This document shows, piece by piece, positions 7,269 to 16,820 of a DNA stretch of 64,000 nt. The notes beneath the pieces are model-generated. The model searched no databases, had not been told where the DNA came from, and saw only the letters and a program-made list of their open reading frames with translations. The DNA lies in NCBI GenBank assembly GCA_902762565.1, contig CACWOS010000011.1, positions 1-64,000 on the forward strand. The letters are read 5' to 3'. This DNA comes from an uncultured Prevotellaceae bacterium (lineage in GTDB: Bacteria > Bacteroidota > Bacteroidia > Bacteroidales > Bacteroidaceae). Within the stretch, counting starts at the first letter, position 1, and each line of letters begins with the position of its first letter. The translations under genes and the position numbers were made by a program.

Positions 7269-7341
7269 GATCCGTTAGCTCAGTTGGTAGAGCACAACAC
7301 TTTTAATGTTGGGGTCTTGGGTTCGAGCCCCAAACGGATCA
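7269..7341 (+). tRNA. tRNA-Lys (anticodon UUU)
   Basis: A 73-nt cloverleaf. The 7-bp acceptor stem GATCCGT (7269-7275) pairs with ACGGATC (7334-7340), with discriminator A7341. The anticodon stem CAACA/TGTTG encloses loop CTTTTAA, anticodon TTT at 7302-7304. The T-arm contains GTTCGAGCC. The 3' CCA is not encoded. Confidence 0.97.
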
Positions 7342-7344
7342 CAT

Positions 7345-7373
7345 AAAAAAGAGGTCGTCGTGACCTCTTTTTT
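7345..7373 (+). terminator. Rho-independent terminator after tRNA-Lys
   Basis: AAAAAAGAGGTC (7345-7356) pairs with GACCTCTTTTTT (7362-7373) around GTCGT. The A/T symmetry means it can also end the convergent xylanase transcript. Confidence 0.9.
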
Positions 7374-7385
7374 ATGATTCCTTGT

Positions 7386-9746
7386 TTATTTCACAATCTT
7401 TTTACCATCTACAATGTAAAGACCCGAGGGGAGTTCGTCAAGCGACGTTGTCAACATACGAATTCCATTAATATTGTAAATTCCCTTTGAGGTATCAATA
7501 GTTTTGTCAGCCTCAACGCCATCAATACCCGTAGGCTCACCACCATTTAGTCCACGTACGAATCCGGCATAGACGTGCTTACGGTAGTAATTGAGGTCCC
7601 AGATACCTACTGGTGTATTAGCGCGCCACCCACTGTTTGCAGGAGAGTCTGTAGCACACCACTGGCAGATGCCCCACTGCTGTGCTGGAGGCACAATACT
7701 AAAGTACTGTTTAAGAATCCATTCATAAAAGTCAGCCATTTCCTTGTGCTGGGCTTCAGTCATACTTGCTGTAGGTACGGCGTTGCCGTTGGCATCATTA
7801 TAACCCATATCCAACTCACTGACACGAACAAGTTTGCCAGATTTCGCCATGAGTTTGAACATACCGGTAATGGCGCTCTTCAAACCGTTTTGATTACTAC
7901 TATTCTTATTAAACGAAATGTGCATCTGTGTGCCAATACCGTCAATGTAAGTCACACCGTCGGCCTCCCACTTCTTAATCCAATTCACGAGAGACCAGAG
8001 TTTCTTGCTGGCACTAATGCCATCCTTAGTCATAATATCCCAAGTGCCCTCAAGATTGTAATCGTTAATGAAGAGCTTAACATCCTCTGGACCGTACTTA
8101 CGAGCCAGACGACAAGCCTGACGCACGTATTCTAGAGAACCCATGTAGTCCTGCCAATAGAAGTTATCGCCACCGACATCCCATGTGGCATTAGGATTGC
8201 CATTGGGATTGTTGCCCTGCAGCACATAGTAGCCAGAGCCGTCGTTGCCACCACCAGAGATAGCCTCATTGACGAGATCCCATCCCTTGACTTTACCACC
8301 GCAGGCATTCATCATACCCTTAATCCATTTATCCATAGCATAAACTAGAGTGTCGTGACGTTCCTGCTGTGTCAAAGGAATCGAAGTGGGCACATAGACG
8401 TATGATATGTTTTCTAAGATAGTGGGAGCAACGGGGTTACCACCATATTCCTTAACCTTGAACGAACTGACATCAGTACCTTCAAAATTGCCGTTCTTGA
8501 TTTTCTCTACACCATTAATCTTCAAACTGACGTTGTCAAAATAATAGTTGTTCTCGTCGGCTAGCTCACTGAGATTAAAGGCTATGCTCTGACCTGCAGC
8601 GTCAAACTTACCGCTGACTGTAACCGTCTTCCATTCTGTAGTGAACGAAATATTGCCCAATGCATTACTGCTCACCCATGTACTTGGAGTGCTGTGTATC
8701 TGGGTAGAGGCGTAGGCAGGTTTGTCGGCACGCACGTCGGCAGTGAACACATAGCTTGCATTCTTAGCGAACGAACCAGGCACTACCCAAAACTGGTTGT
8801 CCCATGTTTCAGACTGTTTAGCCGTAGCATGAGCAACGATACAGCGGCGTTCCTCAGTGACGGTCTTTCCTTTTTTCTGTTCCTCAAACTTGATATTCTT
8901 GATATAGACATCACCCACATAGTTAGGGACATGCAGAAGCAGGAAGTTACTATCCATCGTAGGTTTGACATTTATAGTGACATCCTGCCACCCTGTATTA
9001 AAAGAAAACTCTACACTTGGCCCAGAGCCCCAGTTTCCTAGATTGCCATTTACTTTGCCTGTCTTAGAACCTTTAATAGTCATGGTCACCTTGTATGTCT
9101 TGCCGGTCTTGAGGACGATGTTTTCCATAGCCACGAACTGTACTTCCCAACTATACGACTTCGTAGTGGTTACCTTGAGACCGTCAGTAGCATTAAAGCT
9201 AATAGAGTAACCGTATGTGGTTTTGTCTGCCGTCCAACCAACACTCTGTGTAGTACGGAAATCCTTATTGGCTACCTGTTCCAGAATGTCGACATCACCA
9301 TCCGTGAGTTCTGGTGCCGGCTTGTCGGCCAAAAGTTTTAACAACCAGCCTTTGGGCTGCTGAGAATGCCATGCAAGGGTGTGACCATAGACATTGAGTC
9401 CTGCCTGAGTTGCTGTATTTACGTAGTTCTTCACTGTTGTGAAATTCATATTACCATTGCCATCCACACAACTAGCCATTTTCATAGCATTGCCTGCAAC
9501 AGTCTCAGTAAAGTTCTTGTTGGTCAGGTTCTTAACAGTGGAATTGTTAAGATAGTCATTGACTGTAGTACCAATACCAAGCTTAAAATTGGGATACTTT
9601 GAATAATCAATGTATTCTTTTAAAGCTTTGTATTCATCAAGATATCGATAAGCATCGTTATTAGGTTTCCCTTTCTCAAAATTGTACTGTGCCACGGCTG
9701 AAATCGATAGACAAGTCGCAAGCCATAATAAACAGAATTTCTTCAT
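7386..9746 (-). CDS. Secreted GH10 endo-1,4-beta-xylanase with inserted carbohydrate-binding modules
   Basis: 786 residues from the ATG at 9746, chosen because it begins a clean signal peptide (MKKFCLLWLATCLSISAVAQ). GH10 hallmarks are split. The N-terminal part (about 50-140, with GHTLAWHSQQPKGW) is separated from the catalytic remainder (about 455-745) by roughly 310 residues that look like two CBM4/9-type beta-sandwich modules. The acid/base is E494 in GWDLVNEAI and the nucleophile is E644 in VRVSELDMG. Such CBM-interrupted GH10 enzymes are known from Bacteroidetes xylan users. The C-terminus (IYNINGIRML...GLYIVDGKKIVK) resembles the conserved end of exported Prevotella proteins. It lies outside the main xylan cluster and has its own minus-strand promoter. 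Confidence 0.93.
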   Translation of the reverse strand: MKKFCLLWLATCLSISAVAQYNFEKGKPNNDAYRYLDEYKALKEYIDYSKYPNFKLGIGTTVNDYLNNSTVKNLTNKNFTETVAGNAMKMASCVDGNGNMNFTTVKNYVNTATQAGLNVYGHTLAWHSQQPKGWLLKLLADKPAPELTDGDVDILEQVANKDFRTTQSVGWTADKTTYGYSISFNATDGLKVTTTKSYSWEVQFVAMENIVLKTGKTYKVTMTIKGSKTGKVNGNLGNWGSGPSVEFSFNTGWQDVTINVKPTMDSNFLLLHVPNYVGDVYIKNIKFEEQKKGKTVTEERRCIVAHATAKQSETWDNQFWVVPGSFAKNASYVFTADVRADKPAYASTQIHSTPSTWVSSNALGNISFTTEWKTVTVSGKFDAAGQSIAFNLSELADENNYYFDNVSLKINGVEKIKNGNFEGTDVSSFKVKEYGGNPVAPTILENISYVYVPTSIPLTQQERHDTLVYAMDKWIKGMMNACGGKVKGWDLVNEAISGGGNDGSGYYVLQGNNPNGNPNATWDVGGDNFYWQDYMGSLEYVRQACRLARKYGPEDVKLFINDYNLEGTWDIMTKDGISASKKLWSLVNWIKKWEADGVTYIDGIGTQMHISFNKNSSNQNGLKSAITGMFKLMAKSGKLVRVSELDMGYNDANGNAVPTASMTEAQHKEMADFYEWILKQYFSIVPPAQQWGICQWCATDSPANSGWRANTPVGIWDLNYYRKHVYAGFVRGLNGGEPTGIDGVEADKTIDTSKGIYNINGIRMLTTSLDELPSGLYIVDGKKIVK

Positions 9747-9795
9747 AACCATAAAAACATTTTCGCTGATAATCAATAACAAGTCATTTTAAGCT

Positions 9796-9804
9796 GCAAA
9801 ATTA
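9796..9804 (-). promoter_or_regulatory. -7 promoter box of the GH10 xylanase gene
   Basis: On the minus strand the sequence reads TAATTTTGC (9804 to 9796), about 50 bp upstream of the start at 9746. Confidence 0.5.
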
Positions 9805-9900
9805 CAAAATAAAGTAAAAATCAAGAAATAAAAAGTAATAAATTAGCATACACATGCAAAATTTCTCTAAACTCTAATCTTTAAACTCTAAACTTTTTCG

Positions 9901-9908
9901 TACCTTTG
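9901..9908 (+). promoter_or_regulatory. metG -7 promoter box
   Basis: TACCTTTG, 20 bp before the ATG at 9929. The 45 bp upstream carry CTCTAA/CTCTAAAC repeats almost identical to those in front of tdk. Confidence 0.6.
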
Positions 9909-9928
9909 CACCCAAATTTAAATGAAAT

Positions 9929-12013
9929 ATGACAATGGCAGAGAAAAAGTTTAAGAGAACGACCGTGACATCTGCATTACCTTATGCCAATGGTGGTGTA
10001 CATATCGGTCACCTGGCTGGTGTTTATGTGCCAGCAGATATTTATGTACGTTATCTGCGTCTGAAGAAGGAAGACGTTTTATTTATCGGAGGCTCTGACG
10101 AACACGGTGTACCCATTACCGTTCGTGCCCGCAAGGAAGGTATCACCCCACAGGATGTGGTCGACCGCTATCACAAGATGATTAAGGACTCGTTTGCTGA
10201 ATTCGGCATTTCGTTTGATATCTACAGCCGCACAACGAGTGAGACCCACCATAAGTTTGCCGCCGAATGGTTCCGCAAGCTCTACGACGAAGGAAAACTG
10301 GTAGAAGAAACTACTGAGCAGCTCTACGACGAGGAAGCTAAACAATTCTTGGCAGACCGTTATGTGACTGGTGAGTGTCCACATTGTCATAACGAGGGGG
10401 CTTATGGTGACCAGTGTGAGAAGTGCGGACGCGACCTGAGTCCTACGGAACTCATCAATCCGAAGTCGACCATTAGCGGTTCCACCCCTGTATTGAAGTC
10501 TACCAAGAACTGGTATCTGCCCTTGAACGAGTATCAGGATTGGCTGAAGGAGTGGATTCTGGAGGGTCACAAGGAGTGGCGTCCCAATGTTTATGGTCAG
10601 TGTAAGTCATGGTTAGAGATGGATTTGCAGCCTCGTGCAATGACGCGCGACTTGAACTGGGGTATCCCCGTACCAGTTGAGGGTGCAGAAGGTAAAGTTC
10701 TGTACGTGTGGTTTGATGCGCCTATCGGTTATGTATCGAATACGGTCGAACTCTGCGAGAAGGAACCTGAGAAGTGGGGCTCTTGGCAAAAGTGGTGGCA
10801 GGATGAAGACACACGTCTGGTACACTTTATTGGCAAAGACAACATCGTGTTCCACTGTATCATCTTCCCCGTCATGATGAAGGCCCACGGTAAGTATATC
10901 ATGCCCGACAATGTGCCCTCTAACGAGTTCTTGAATCTGGAAAACGATAAGATTTCTACCTCGCGCAACTGGGCTGTCTGGTTGCACGAATACTTGGAAG
11001 ATATGCCTGGCAAGCAGGATGTGCTGCGCTATGTACTGACAGCCAACGCCCCTGAGACCAAGGACAACAACTTCACTTGGAAGGACTTCCAAGATCGCAA
11101 TAACAACGAGCTCGTAGCTATCTATGGCAACTTCGTCAACCGTGCCCTGCAGCTCACCAAGAAGTATTGGAACGGTGTCGTTCCTGCCTGCGGCGAACTG
11201 CTGGATGTTGACAAGGCCGCCCTGGCAGAGTTCAAGGACGTAAAGCAGAAGGTTGAGGCCCTACTCGACCAGTTTAAATTCCGCGATGCCCAGTTCGAAG
11301 CCATGAATCTGGCCCGTATCGGCAACCGCTATATCACTGAGTGCGAGCCTTGGAAGGTATGGAAGACCGATCAGAAGCGTTGTGAAACCATCCTGAATAT
11401 CTGCTTGCAACTGACAGCCAACCTGGCTATCGCCTTTGAGCCGTTCCTGCCATTCTCGAGCAAGAAACTACGTGAGATGCTGAACCTTGAAACCTTCGAA
11501 TGGGAAGAGCTAGGTTCTACAGGCCTGCTGAAGGCTGGTCATCAGTTAGGTGAGCCCGCCCTATTATTCGAGAAGATTGAGGACGATGTTATCCAGAAGC
11601 AGCTCGACAAACTGGAGACGACGAAGAAAGCCAACGCCGCTGCCGCCGCTGCTGCAAACGCAGAACCCGCAGCCATCAAGCCTAACGTCAGCTTTGATGA
11701 CTTCGAGAAACTCGACATCCGCGTAGGTCTTATCAAGGACTGCCAGCGTGTACCCAAGAGCAAAAAGCTCCTGCAGTTCACCATCGAAGACGGCACGGGT
11801 ACAGACCGTACGATTCTCTCAGGCATTGCGGCATTCTATGATGATCCTTCTGTGCTCGTTGGCAAGCGCATTCTCTTTGTTGCTAACTTCGAGCCGCGCA
11901 AGATGATGGGTATAGAGAGTCAGGGTATGATTCTTTCGGCTGTCGACTTCGACGAGAGCCTCAGCGTGGTAACTACCACTAAGAACGTAAAACCAGGTAG
12001 TCAGGTAGGATAA
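9929..12013 (+). CDS. metG: Methionyl-tRNA synthetase with C-terminal tRNA-binding domain
   Basis: 694 residues; charges tRNA-Met. Class I signatures are HIGH ([10 protein letters not shown], about residue 30) and the KMSKS equivalent KISTS in [11 protein letters not shown] zinc knuckle ([18 protein letters not shown]) identifies the two-zinc-ligand-pair type. An alanine-rich linker (about 580-590) leads to an EMAP/Arc1-like OB-fold ([12 protein letters not shown] to the end), a common fusion in Bacteroidetes. A second ATG six bases in (9935) is possible. The downstream sugar-locus genes follow after 33 bp and may be read through from here. Confidence 0.97.
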   Translation: MTMAEKKFKRTTVTSALPYANGGVHIGHLAGVYVPADIYVRYLRLKKEDVLFIGGSDEHGVPITVRARKEGITPQDVVDRYHKMIKDSFAEFGISFDIYSRTTSETHHKFAAEWFRKLYDEGKLVEETTEQLYDEEAKQFLADRYVTGECPHCHNEGAYGDQCEKCGRDLSPTELINPKSTISGSTPVLKSTKNWYLPLNEYQDWLKEWILEGHKEWRPNVYGQCKSWLEMDLQPRAMTRDLNWGIPVPVEGAEGKVLYVWFDAPIGYVSNTVELCEKEPEKWGSWQKWWQDEDTRLVHFIGKDNIVFHCIIFPVMMKAHGKYIMPDNVPSNEFLNLENDKISTSRNWAVWLHEYLEDMPGKQDVLRYVLTANAPETKDNNFTWKDFQDRNNNELVAIYGNFVNRALQLTKKYWNGVVPACGELLDVDKAALAEFKDVKQKVEALLDQFKFRDAQFEAMNLARIGNRYITECEPWKVWKTDQKRCETILNICLQLTANLAIAFEPFLPFSSKKLREMLNLETFEWEELGSTGLLKAGHQLGEPALLFEKIEDDVIQKQLDKLETTKKANAAAAAAANAEPAAIKPNVSFDDFEKLDIRVGLIKDCQRVPKSKKLLQFTIEDGTGTDRTILSGIAAFYDDPSVLVGKRILFVANFEPRKMMGIESQGMILSAVDFDESLSVVTTTKNVKPGSQVG

Positions 12014-12046
12014 AGGTAAAAGCGTTAAATAGTAAAGAGGTAAGAA

Positions 12047-13879
12047 ATGCAGGCAATTATCTTAGCAGCAGGCATGGGTCGCAGGCTTGGCGACTATACA
12101 AAGGACAACACGAAGTGTATGGTTCCTGTTAATGGCGTACGACTCATCGATCGCCTATTGGGACAACTTGCCAAGCAACAGCTCAATCGCGTCATTGTCG
12201 TAGTGGGCTATAAAGGCAAGGAACTACGAGAGTATATTGCGTCGCAATATGGCCAAAAGCTAACAGCTAATTGCCAACTGCAATTTGCCGAGAACCCCAT
12301 CTACGACAAGACGAATAATATCTACTCGTTGGCCTTGGTCAAGGACAAGCTGCAGGAGGATGACACATTGCTCATCGAGAGCGACCTCATCTTCAGCGAC
12401 CGCATCATTCCCATGATTGTCGACAACCCATACCCCAATCTTGCGCTGGTAGCTAAGTACGAGACATGGATGGACGGCACGATGGTGCGTCTGGATGATG
12501 ATCAGAACATTGTGAACTTCATATCGAAGGATGCCTTCGACTATAACGAGGTAGACTCGTATTATAAGACGGTCAACATCTACAAGCTATCAAAGATATT
12601 CTCACAACAGAAATACGTACCTTTCCTCGATGCCTACACCAAGGCAGTAGGCAATAACGAGTACTACGAGAACGTGCTACGCATCATCTCGCTACTCAAC
12701 AACCACGACATGAAGGCGCTACCCATTGGCAACGAGAAGTGGTACGAGATTGACGACAAGCAGGACCTCGACATTGCCGAAGCCCTCTTTGCCGATGAGA
12801 AAGACGTGCTGCGCAAATACTACGGACGCTATGGTGGTTTCTGGCGTTTCCCTCAGATGCTCGACTTCTGTTATCTGGTGAACCCCTATTTCCCCAGCAA
12901 GCGCATGAAGAACGAGCTACGCGCCAACTTTGACACCCTGCTCACGGAATACCCATCGGGTATGAAAGTAAACACCCTCATTGCTAGCAAGAGCTTTGGT
13001 GTGAGCGAACCGTATATTGTGCCAGGCAACGGTGCCGCAGAACTCATCAAGGTGCTGATGGAAGAGAATAATGGCAAGACCGGTTTCATCCGTCCAACCT
13101 TCGAGGAATACCCCAATCGCTATGATAAGGACAGTCAGGTGACTTTTGTGTCTCAGGATGCCGACTATCGCTATACGGCCGATGACCTGATGACATTCTT
13201 TGGTGATAAAGACATCCTGCAGTTAATGGTCATAAACCCTGATAACCCTTCAGGCAACTTCATTCCCAAGAAAGACATCCTGCGTCTGGCACAATGGTGC
13301 GAGGAACGCCAGATTCGTTTGATTGTCGATGAGAGCTTTGTGGACTTCAGCGAGGACTACTCCAACAATAGTCTGCTGAGCGACGAGATACTTGAAACCT
13401 ATCCCCACATGGCTGTGATGAAGAGTATATCCAAGAGCTATGGTGTGCCAGGTCTGCGCCTGGGCATCCTCTGCTCTGCCGACAAGGACCTTATCGCGCG
13501 TATAAAAAAAGAGGTATCTATCTGGAACCTCAACTCGTTTGCCGAGTTCTTCATGCAGATATACAACAAGCATGAAAAAGACTATGAGCGTGCCTGCGCC
13601 AAGTTTGTGGCTGAGCGTACCGACTTCTACAAGCAGCTGCAGCAGATACCCTTCTTCCACGTAATGCCCTCGCAGGCCAATTATTTCCTTTGTGAGGTAT
13701 TGCCCCCTTACAAAGCCAGCGAGATAGTCATCTACATGCTCAAGCAGCACAACATCCTGACACGCGACTGCAGTCTGAAGCCTGGTCTCGCCCCGAAGAA
13801 GCAGTATATGCGTATTGCCGTGCGTGACCACGAGGACAACACCCGACTCGTTGAAGGATTAAAAGAACTGGCGAAATGA
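12047..13879 (+). CDS. Fused nucleotidyltransferase (LicC/PntC-like) and PLP aminotransferase
   Basis: 610 residues, two enzymes in one chain. Residues 1-240 are a sugar/phosphocholine-type NTP transferase (AIILAAGMGRRLGDYTKDN, VPVNGVRLIDR, ESDLIFSD). Residues 250-610 are a fold-type I PLP enzyme of the HisC/CobD branch, with VPGNGAAELIK, NPDNPSGN and the Schiff-base lysine K463 in SISKSYGVPGLRLG. Such fusions are described for 2-aminoethylphosphonate activation. A CobD-like decarboxylase making a phospho-amino-alcohol that is then CDP-activated is equally plausible. No PEP mutase gene is in the window. The nearby LicD suggests a CDP-linked group is transferred to a glycan. GAGGTAAG precedes the ATG; the 3' end overlaps the next gene by 4 bp. 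Confidence 0.85.
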   Translation: MQAIILAAGMGRRLGDYTKDNTKCMVPVNGVRLIDRLLGQLAKQQLNRVIVVVGYKGKELREYIASQYGQKLTANCQLQFAENPIYDKTNNIYSLALVKDKLQEDDTLLIESDLIFSDRIIPMIVDNPYPNLALVAKYETWMDGTMVRLDDDQNIVNFISKDAFDYNEVDSYYKTVNIYKLSKIFSQQKYVPFLDAYTKAVGNNEYYENVLRIISLLNNHDMKALPIGNEKWYEIDDKQDLDIAEALFADEKDVLRKYYGRYGGFWRFPQMLDFCYLVNPYFPSKRMKNELRANFDTLLTEYPSGMKVNTLIASKSFGVSEPYIVPGNGAAELIKVLMEENNGKTGFIRPTFEEYPNRYDKDSQVTFVSQDADYRYTADDLMTFFGDKDILQLMVINPDNPSGNFIPKKDILRLAQWCEERQIRLIVDESFVDFSEDYSNNSLLSDEILETYPHMAVMKSISKSYGVPGLRLGILCSADKDLIARIKKEVSIWNLNSFAEFFMQIYNKHEKDYERACAKFVAERTDFYKQLQQIPFFHVMPSQANYFLCEVLPPYKASEIVIYMLKQHNILTRDCSLKPGLAPKKQYMRIAVRDHEDNTRLVEGLKELAK

Positions 13880-14889
13880 AGATTTGCATTTGCGGAGGAG
13901 GGAATTTAGGTCATGTGGTGGCAGGTTTTGTAGCCGCACAAAATAAGCATGAAGTATGCCTTTTGACACGACATCCAGAACAATGGAATCAAGATTTGCT
14001 TATCGAAGCCCCTGATACTACATACGAAGGCCGATTAAACGGCGTGGTTGGTGATGCCAAGCAAGCTATTTCCAATGCGGATATCATCCTACTATGTCTG
14101 CCTGGCTATGCCATTCGCGATACCCTTCTGCAAATAAAAGATTACCTACGTCCTGACGCCGCCGTTGGTACGGTGGTCAGCAGTACTGGCTTCTTCTTTC
14201 AGGCTATGGAGATTCTTCCTGCCTCACAGACACTCTTTGGTTTTCAACGTGTGCCTTTCATCTCGCGCGTCATTGAATATGGTCATCGTGCCCGCCTTAT
14301 GGGCTATAAAGAGAGCCTTGAACTGGCCATCGAGCGCAGTACCCATCCTGAAATATTGTGCGACACCCTGAGTGATATACTGCGCACACCAATCCATCTG
14401 TTGAGCAGTCACTACGAGGTGAGCCTTAGCAATAGCAACCCGTTGCTGCATCCCTCGCGCCTTTATTCCCTTTGGAAAGACTGGCATGAAGGCATCGTCT
14501 ACGACCGCATCCCCTTGTTCTATGAGGAATGGACCGATGAGGCCGCAGAACTCTATATCAATATGGACAACGAACTACAGGCTCTGTTAGACACATTACC
14601 AGTACGCAAAGGTAGCATTGCGACTGTGCTCGACTATTATGAGAGCACTGATGCAGCATCGTTAGCCCAAAAACTTCGCAGTATTGAAGCTTTTAAAGGC
14701 ATTCTGTCGCCTATGATAAAAGTAGAAGGCGGTTATGTTCCCAATTTTCAAAGTCGCTATTTTACAGAGGACTTTCCCTATGGATTGGCTATTGTCCATC
14801 GACTAGCGCATGAGAAAGGCGTACCTTCTCCTACCATAGACATGATTTATGATTGGGGGACAAAATTGCTGAACCATTACAACCAGTAA
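13876..14889 (+). CDS. Opine (octopine/nopine) dehydrogenase-like NAD(P)-dependent enzyme
   Basis: 337 residues. An N-terminal Rossmann dinucleotide site (ICICGGGNLGHVVAGFVA) and ADIILLCLPGYAIRDTL are followed by an all-helical C-terminal domain with the family-typical SLSNSNPLLHPSRL and a late histidine-rich YGLAIVHRLAHEKGVPSP. Family enzymes reduce the imine formed from an amino acid and a keto acid. It is coupled (4 bp overlap) to the cytidylyltransferase/aminotransferase, so it may build or modify the same amino-containing head group. The 3' end overlaps the convergent licD end by 13 bp. Confidence 0.85.
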   Translation: MKICICGGGNLGHVVAGFVAAQNKHEVCLLTRHPEQWNQDLLIEAPDTTYEGRLNGVVGDAKQAISNADIILLCLPGYAIRDTLLQIKDYLRPDAAVGTVVSSTGFFFQAMEILPASQTLFGFQRVPFISRVIEYGHRARLMGYKESLELAIERSTHPEILCDTLSDILRTPIHLLSSHYEVSLSNSNPLLHPSRLYSLWKDWHEGIVYDRIPLFYEEWTDEAAELYINMDNELQALLDTLPVRKGSIATVLDYYESTDAASLAQKLRSIEAFKGILSPMIKVEGGYVPNFQSRYFTEDFPYGLAIVHRLAHEKGVPSPTIDMIYDWGTKLLNHYNQ

Positions 14890-15659
14890 GCCTCAAAATG
14901 ATGAGTGACGCGCTGCTCTATGGGCGGCAATGTCATGTAGTCGCCATAAGTGCACTTTAAGTAGTCCTTATAACCTATCATGGTTTTGTAGGTTTTACCT
15001 TCAAATAGGATATCTACACTGGATGCGATATCCTCGGCAGGGAAACATCCATTAATTTTTGGGCCTGCTTCTGTCATGTTGCACACCATATGCGTTGGTT
15101 CTGCCAACACGATCAGCTGACGTATTTTGTGCTCTATCTGACGCACGCTCATAGGCCAGAATTTATAAATCCAATAGGCCAAGCGCGATTGCAAAGGGTT
15201 ACTCTGTGAAATTTTGCAGCGGCGAATCTTGTAAAGTAGCTTTTTCTGACGAAATATACGCTCACGCTCTTGTACATCGTCCGTTACATAGTCTACAGGG
15301 AAAATATCCATATATACGCCTATCTCATAGCCTTCAGTCTCTTTTTCTACCATACGGGTACGTTTATCAACCACCTTGGCAAAAGTATAGTAATAATGAG
15401 CCTCTGTCTGCGGATTGATGGCACGATACACACCTTTGTCATCACGATAAGACGCAAGAAATTTCTCATAGTCCTCGCGCGGCATATAGATGTCGATGTC
15501 GTCGTCCCAAGGAATATAGCCCTGATGGCGCACGGCACCTATCAGGGTACCGCTAGAAAGGAAATACCTCAGCCCATGCTCTTCGCAGAAACGATGCACC
15601 TCATCGAGTATGCCCATCTGAATACTACGCAACTCCTGTATGTCTTCAATCTTCTTCAT
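14877..15659 (-). CDS. LicD-family phosphotransferase
   Basis: 260 residues. The LicD core is evident: LRYFLSSGTLIGAVRHQG, then IPWDDDIDIYMPREDYEKF with the metal-binding DDDID cluster. LicD proteins transfer phosphocholine or similar phospho-amino-alcohols from CDP carriers to surface glycans. The gene sits 3 bp after the acyltransferase and is co-transcribed with it. It converges on the fused nucleotidyltransferase operon, which could make its donor. The exact head group is not determinable from sequence. Confidence 0.92.
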   Translation of the reverse strand: MKKIEDIQELRSIQMGILDEVHRFCEEHGLRYFLSSGTLIGAVRHQGYIPWDDDIDIYMPREDYEKFLASYRDDKGVYRAINPQTEAHYYYTFAKVVDKRTRMVEKETEGYEIGVYMDIFPVDYVTDDVQERERIFRQKKLLYKIRRCKISQSNPLQSRLAYWIYKFWPMSVRQIEHKIRQLIVLAEPTHMVCNMTEAGPKINGCFPAEDIASSVDILFEGKTYKTMIGYKDYLKCTYGDYMTLPPIEQRVTHHFEAYWL

Positions 15660-15662
15660 AAT

Positions 15663-16757
15663 CTACGACCTGCCAAACAGCCATTTCTTAAAGAACGGGC
15701 TGATGCGGAGAATGTTTGACGTGATAATACAGAAACCGATGATAATCAGTCCTACGATAATTGACAACGTGATGTCAATGACAAAATTATGCGAATGGGC
15801 ATTGAAGAAGGAGCCCAAACCTGGCAAATCGGGAATGAAGATAAAGTGCAGCAGATAGATGTCCAGCGTACGCCGTCCGATATACTGCAGAGACACGCCG
15901 ATGGGGGAAAGTTTGGTGAAATACTGCTTGTAGTTGCGGAAATACATAAAGGTAATGGTCAGTAGTCCAAACTTTGCCACCGTCAGCGGCACGATAGCCC
16001 AAGCCATACGCATGGTGTGCCACTTCAGGGCGTCGACCGTAGCAAAAACGACAATGACCACAACCATAGGGAAGAACCACTTCGAGTCCATCAGGCGCTG
16101 CCACTTATCCCAGTAGCGATGTACAATATTGCCATAGAGGAAGAAGGGGAAGTAGAGCAGCAACTGCCCTATACTGCTGTCCATCATGAAATAATAGGTA
16201 GCTGTCTTGGGTCCCTTGTATCCCAATGCCCACGAGAAATACTTGGGTTGGTAGCACGAATCATAGAATGCCAGCGACACAAAAAACAAGAGGGTAATGG
16301 GAATCCATGACTTCCAAGGCAACTTGCTTTCCAAGTAGGAAAACACATAATAGACGATAAACATGTAGAGCAAGACGATGGTGAACCAGTAGCCACCCTT
16401 GTAGGGCGAATGAAAGCTGGTCTCCATCGCAGGCAACACGTGTTTGTTCAAGATGGCCATTGCCAGACAGAAGAACACAATGGTTGGGATGGTCTGCACC
16501 TTCAGCTTTTTCCAAATCAAGGAGCCGAAGTTACGCATATTCCATACTTGTGAAGCCTTATAGGCCAGGAATCCGCTGACAAAGAAGAACAACGGCATGC
16601 GGAACAACACAAGGAAGGGCATCGACGACGAATGACGCCACGACTCACCGAAGCCCATTTCAGCTACATGATAGGCCACAACCAGTATCATGGTGAACCC
16701 ACGCAGGGCATCAAGCCACTCCAAACGGGGCTTTTTTACTTTTTCTATTTCAGTCAC
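15663..16757 (-). CDS. Membrane acyltransferase, acyltransferase 3 family
   Basis: 364 residues with about ten hydrophobic segments. The N-terminus (RLEWLDALRGFTMILVVAYHV) holds the arginine and histidine typical of acyltransferase 3 proteins, which O-acetylate surface polysaccharides or lipids using cytoplasmic acyl donors. It is the first gene of a two-gene minus-strand unit with licD. Its promoter is divergent from, and overlaps, that of the flippase gene. Confidence 0.9.
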   Translation of the reverse strand: MTEIEKVKKPRLEWLDALRGFTMILVVAYHVAEMGFGESWRHSSSMPFLVLFRMPLFFFVSGFLAYKASQVWNMRNFGSLIWKKLKVQTIPTIVFFCLAMAILNKHVLPAMETSFHSPYKGGYWFTIVLLYMFIVYYVFSYLESKLPWKSWIPITLLFFVSLAFYDSCYQPKYFSWALGYKGPKTATYYFMMDSSIGQLLLYFPFFLYGNIVHRYWDKWQRLMDSKWFFPMVVVIVVFATVDALKWHTMRMAWAIVPLTVAKFGLLTITFMYFRNYKQYFTKLSPIGVSLQYIGRRTLDIYLLHFIFIPDLPGLGSFFNAHSHNFVIDITLSIIVGLIIIGFCIITSNILRISPFFKKWLFGRS

Positions 16758-16761
16758 GGGT

Positions 16762-16793
16762 GCAAATTTAGTGAATAAATTTGGAACTTCAAA
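16762..16793 (-). promoter_or_regulatory. Promoter of the acyltransferase-licD unit
   Basis: Minus strand: TTTG at 16793-16790 and TAAATTTG at 16770-16763, spaced 19 bp. It leaves only a few bases of leader before the start at 16757. Confidence 0.65.
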
Positions 16794-16811
16794 ATTATTT
16801 GTTTACTTTTG
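16780..16811 (+). promoter_or_regulatory. Promoter of the flippase gene
   Basis: TTTG at 16780-16783 and TACTTTTG at 16804-16811, spaced 20 bp. It overlaps the divergent acyltransferase promoter. The ATG at 16821 is 9 bp after the box, so the leader is very short or absent. Confidence 0.65.
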
Positions 16812-16820
16812 CACTTTAGA

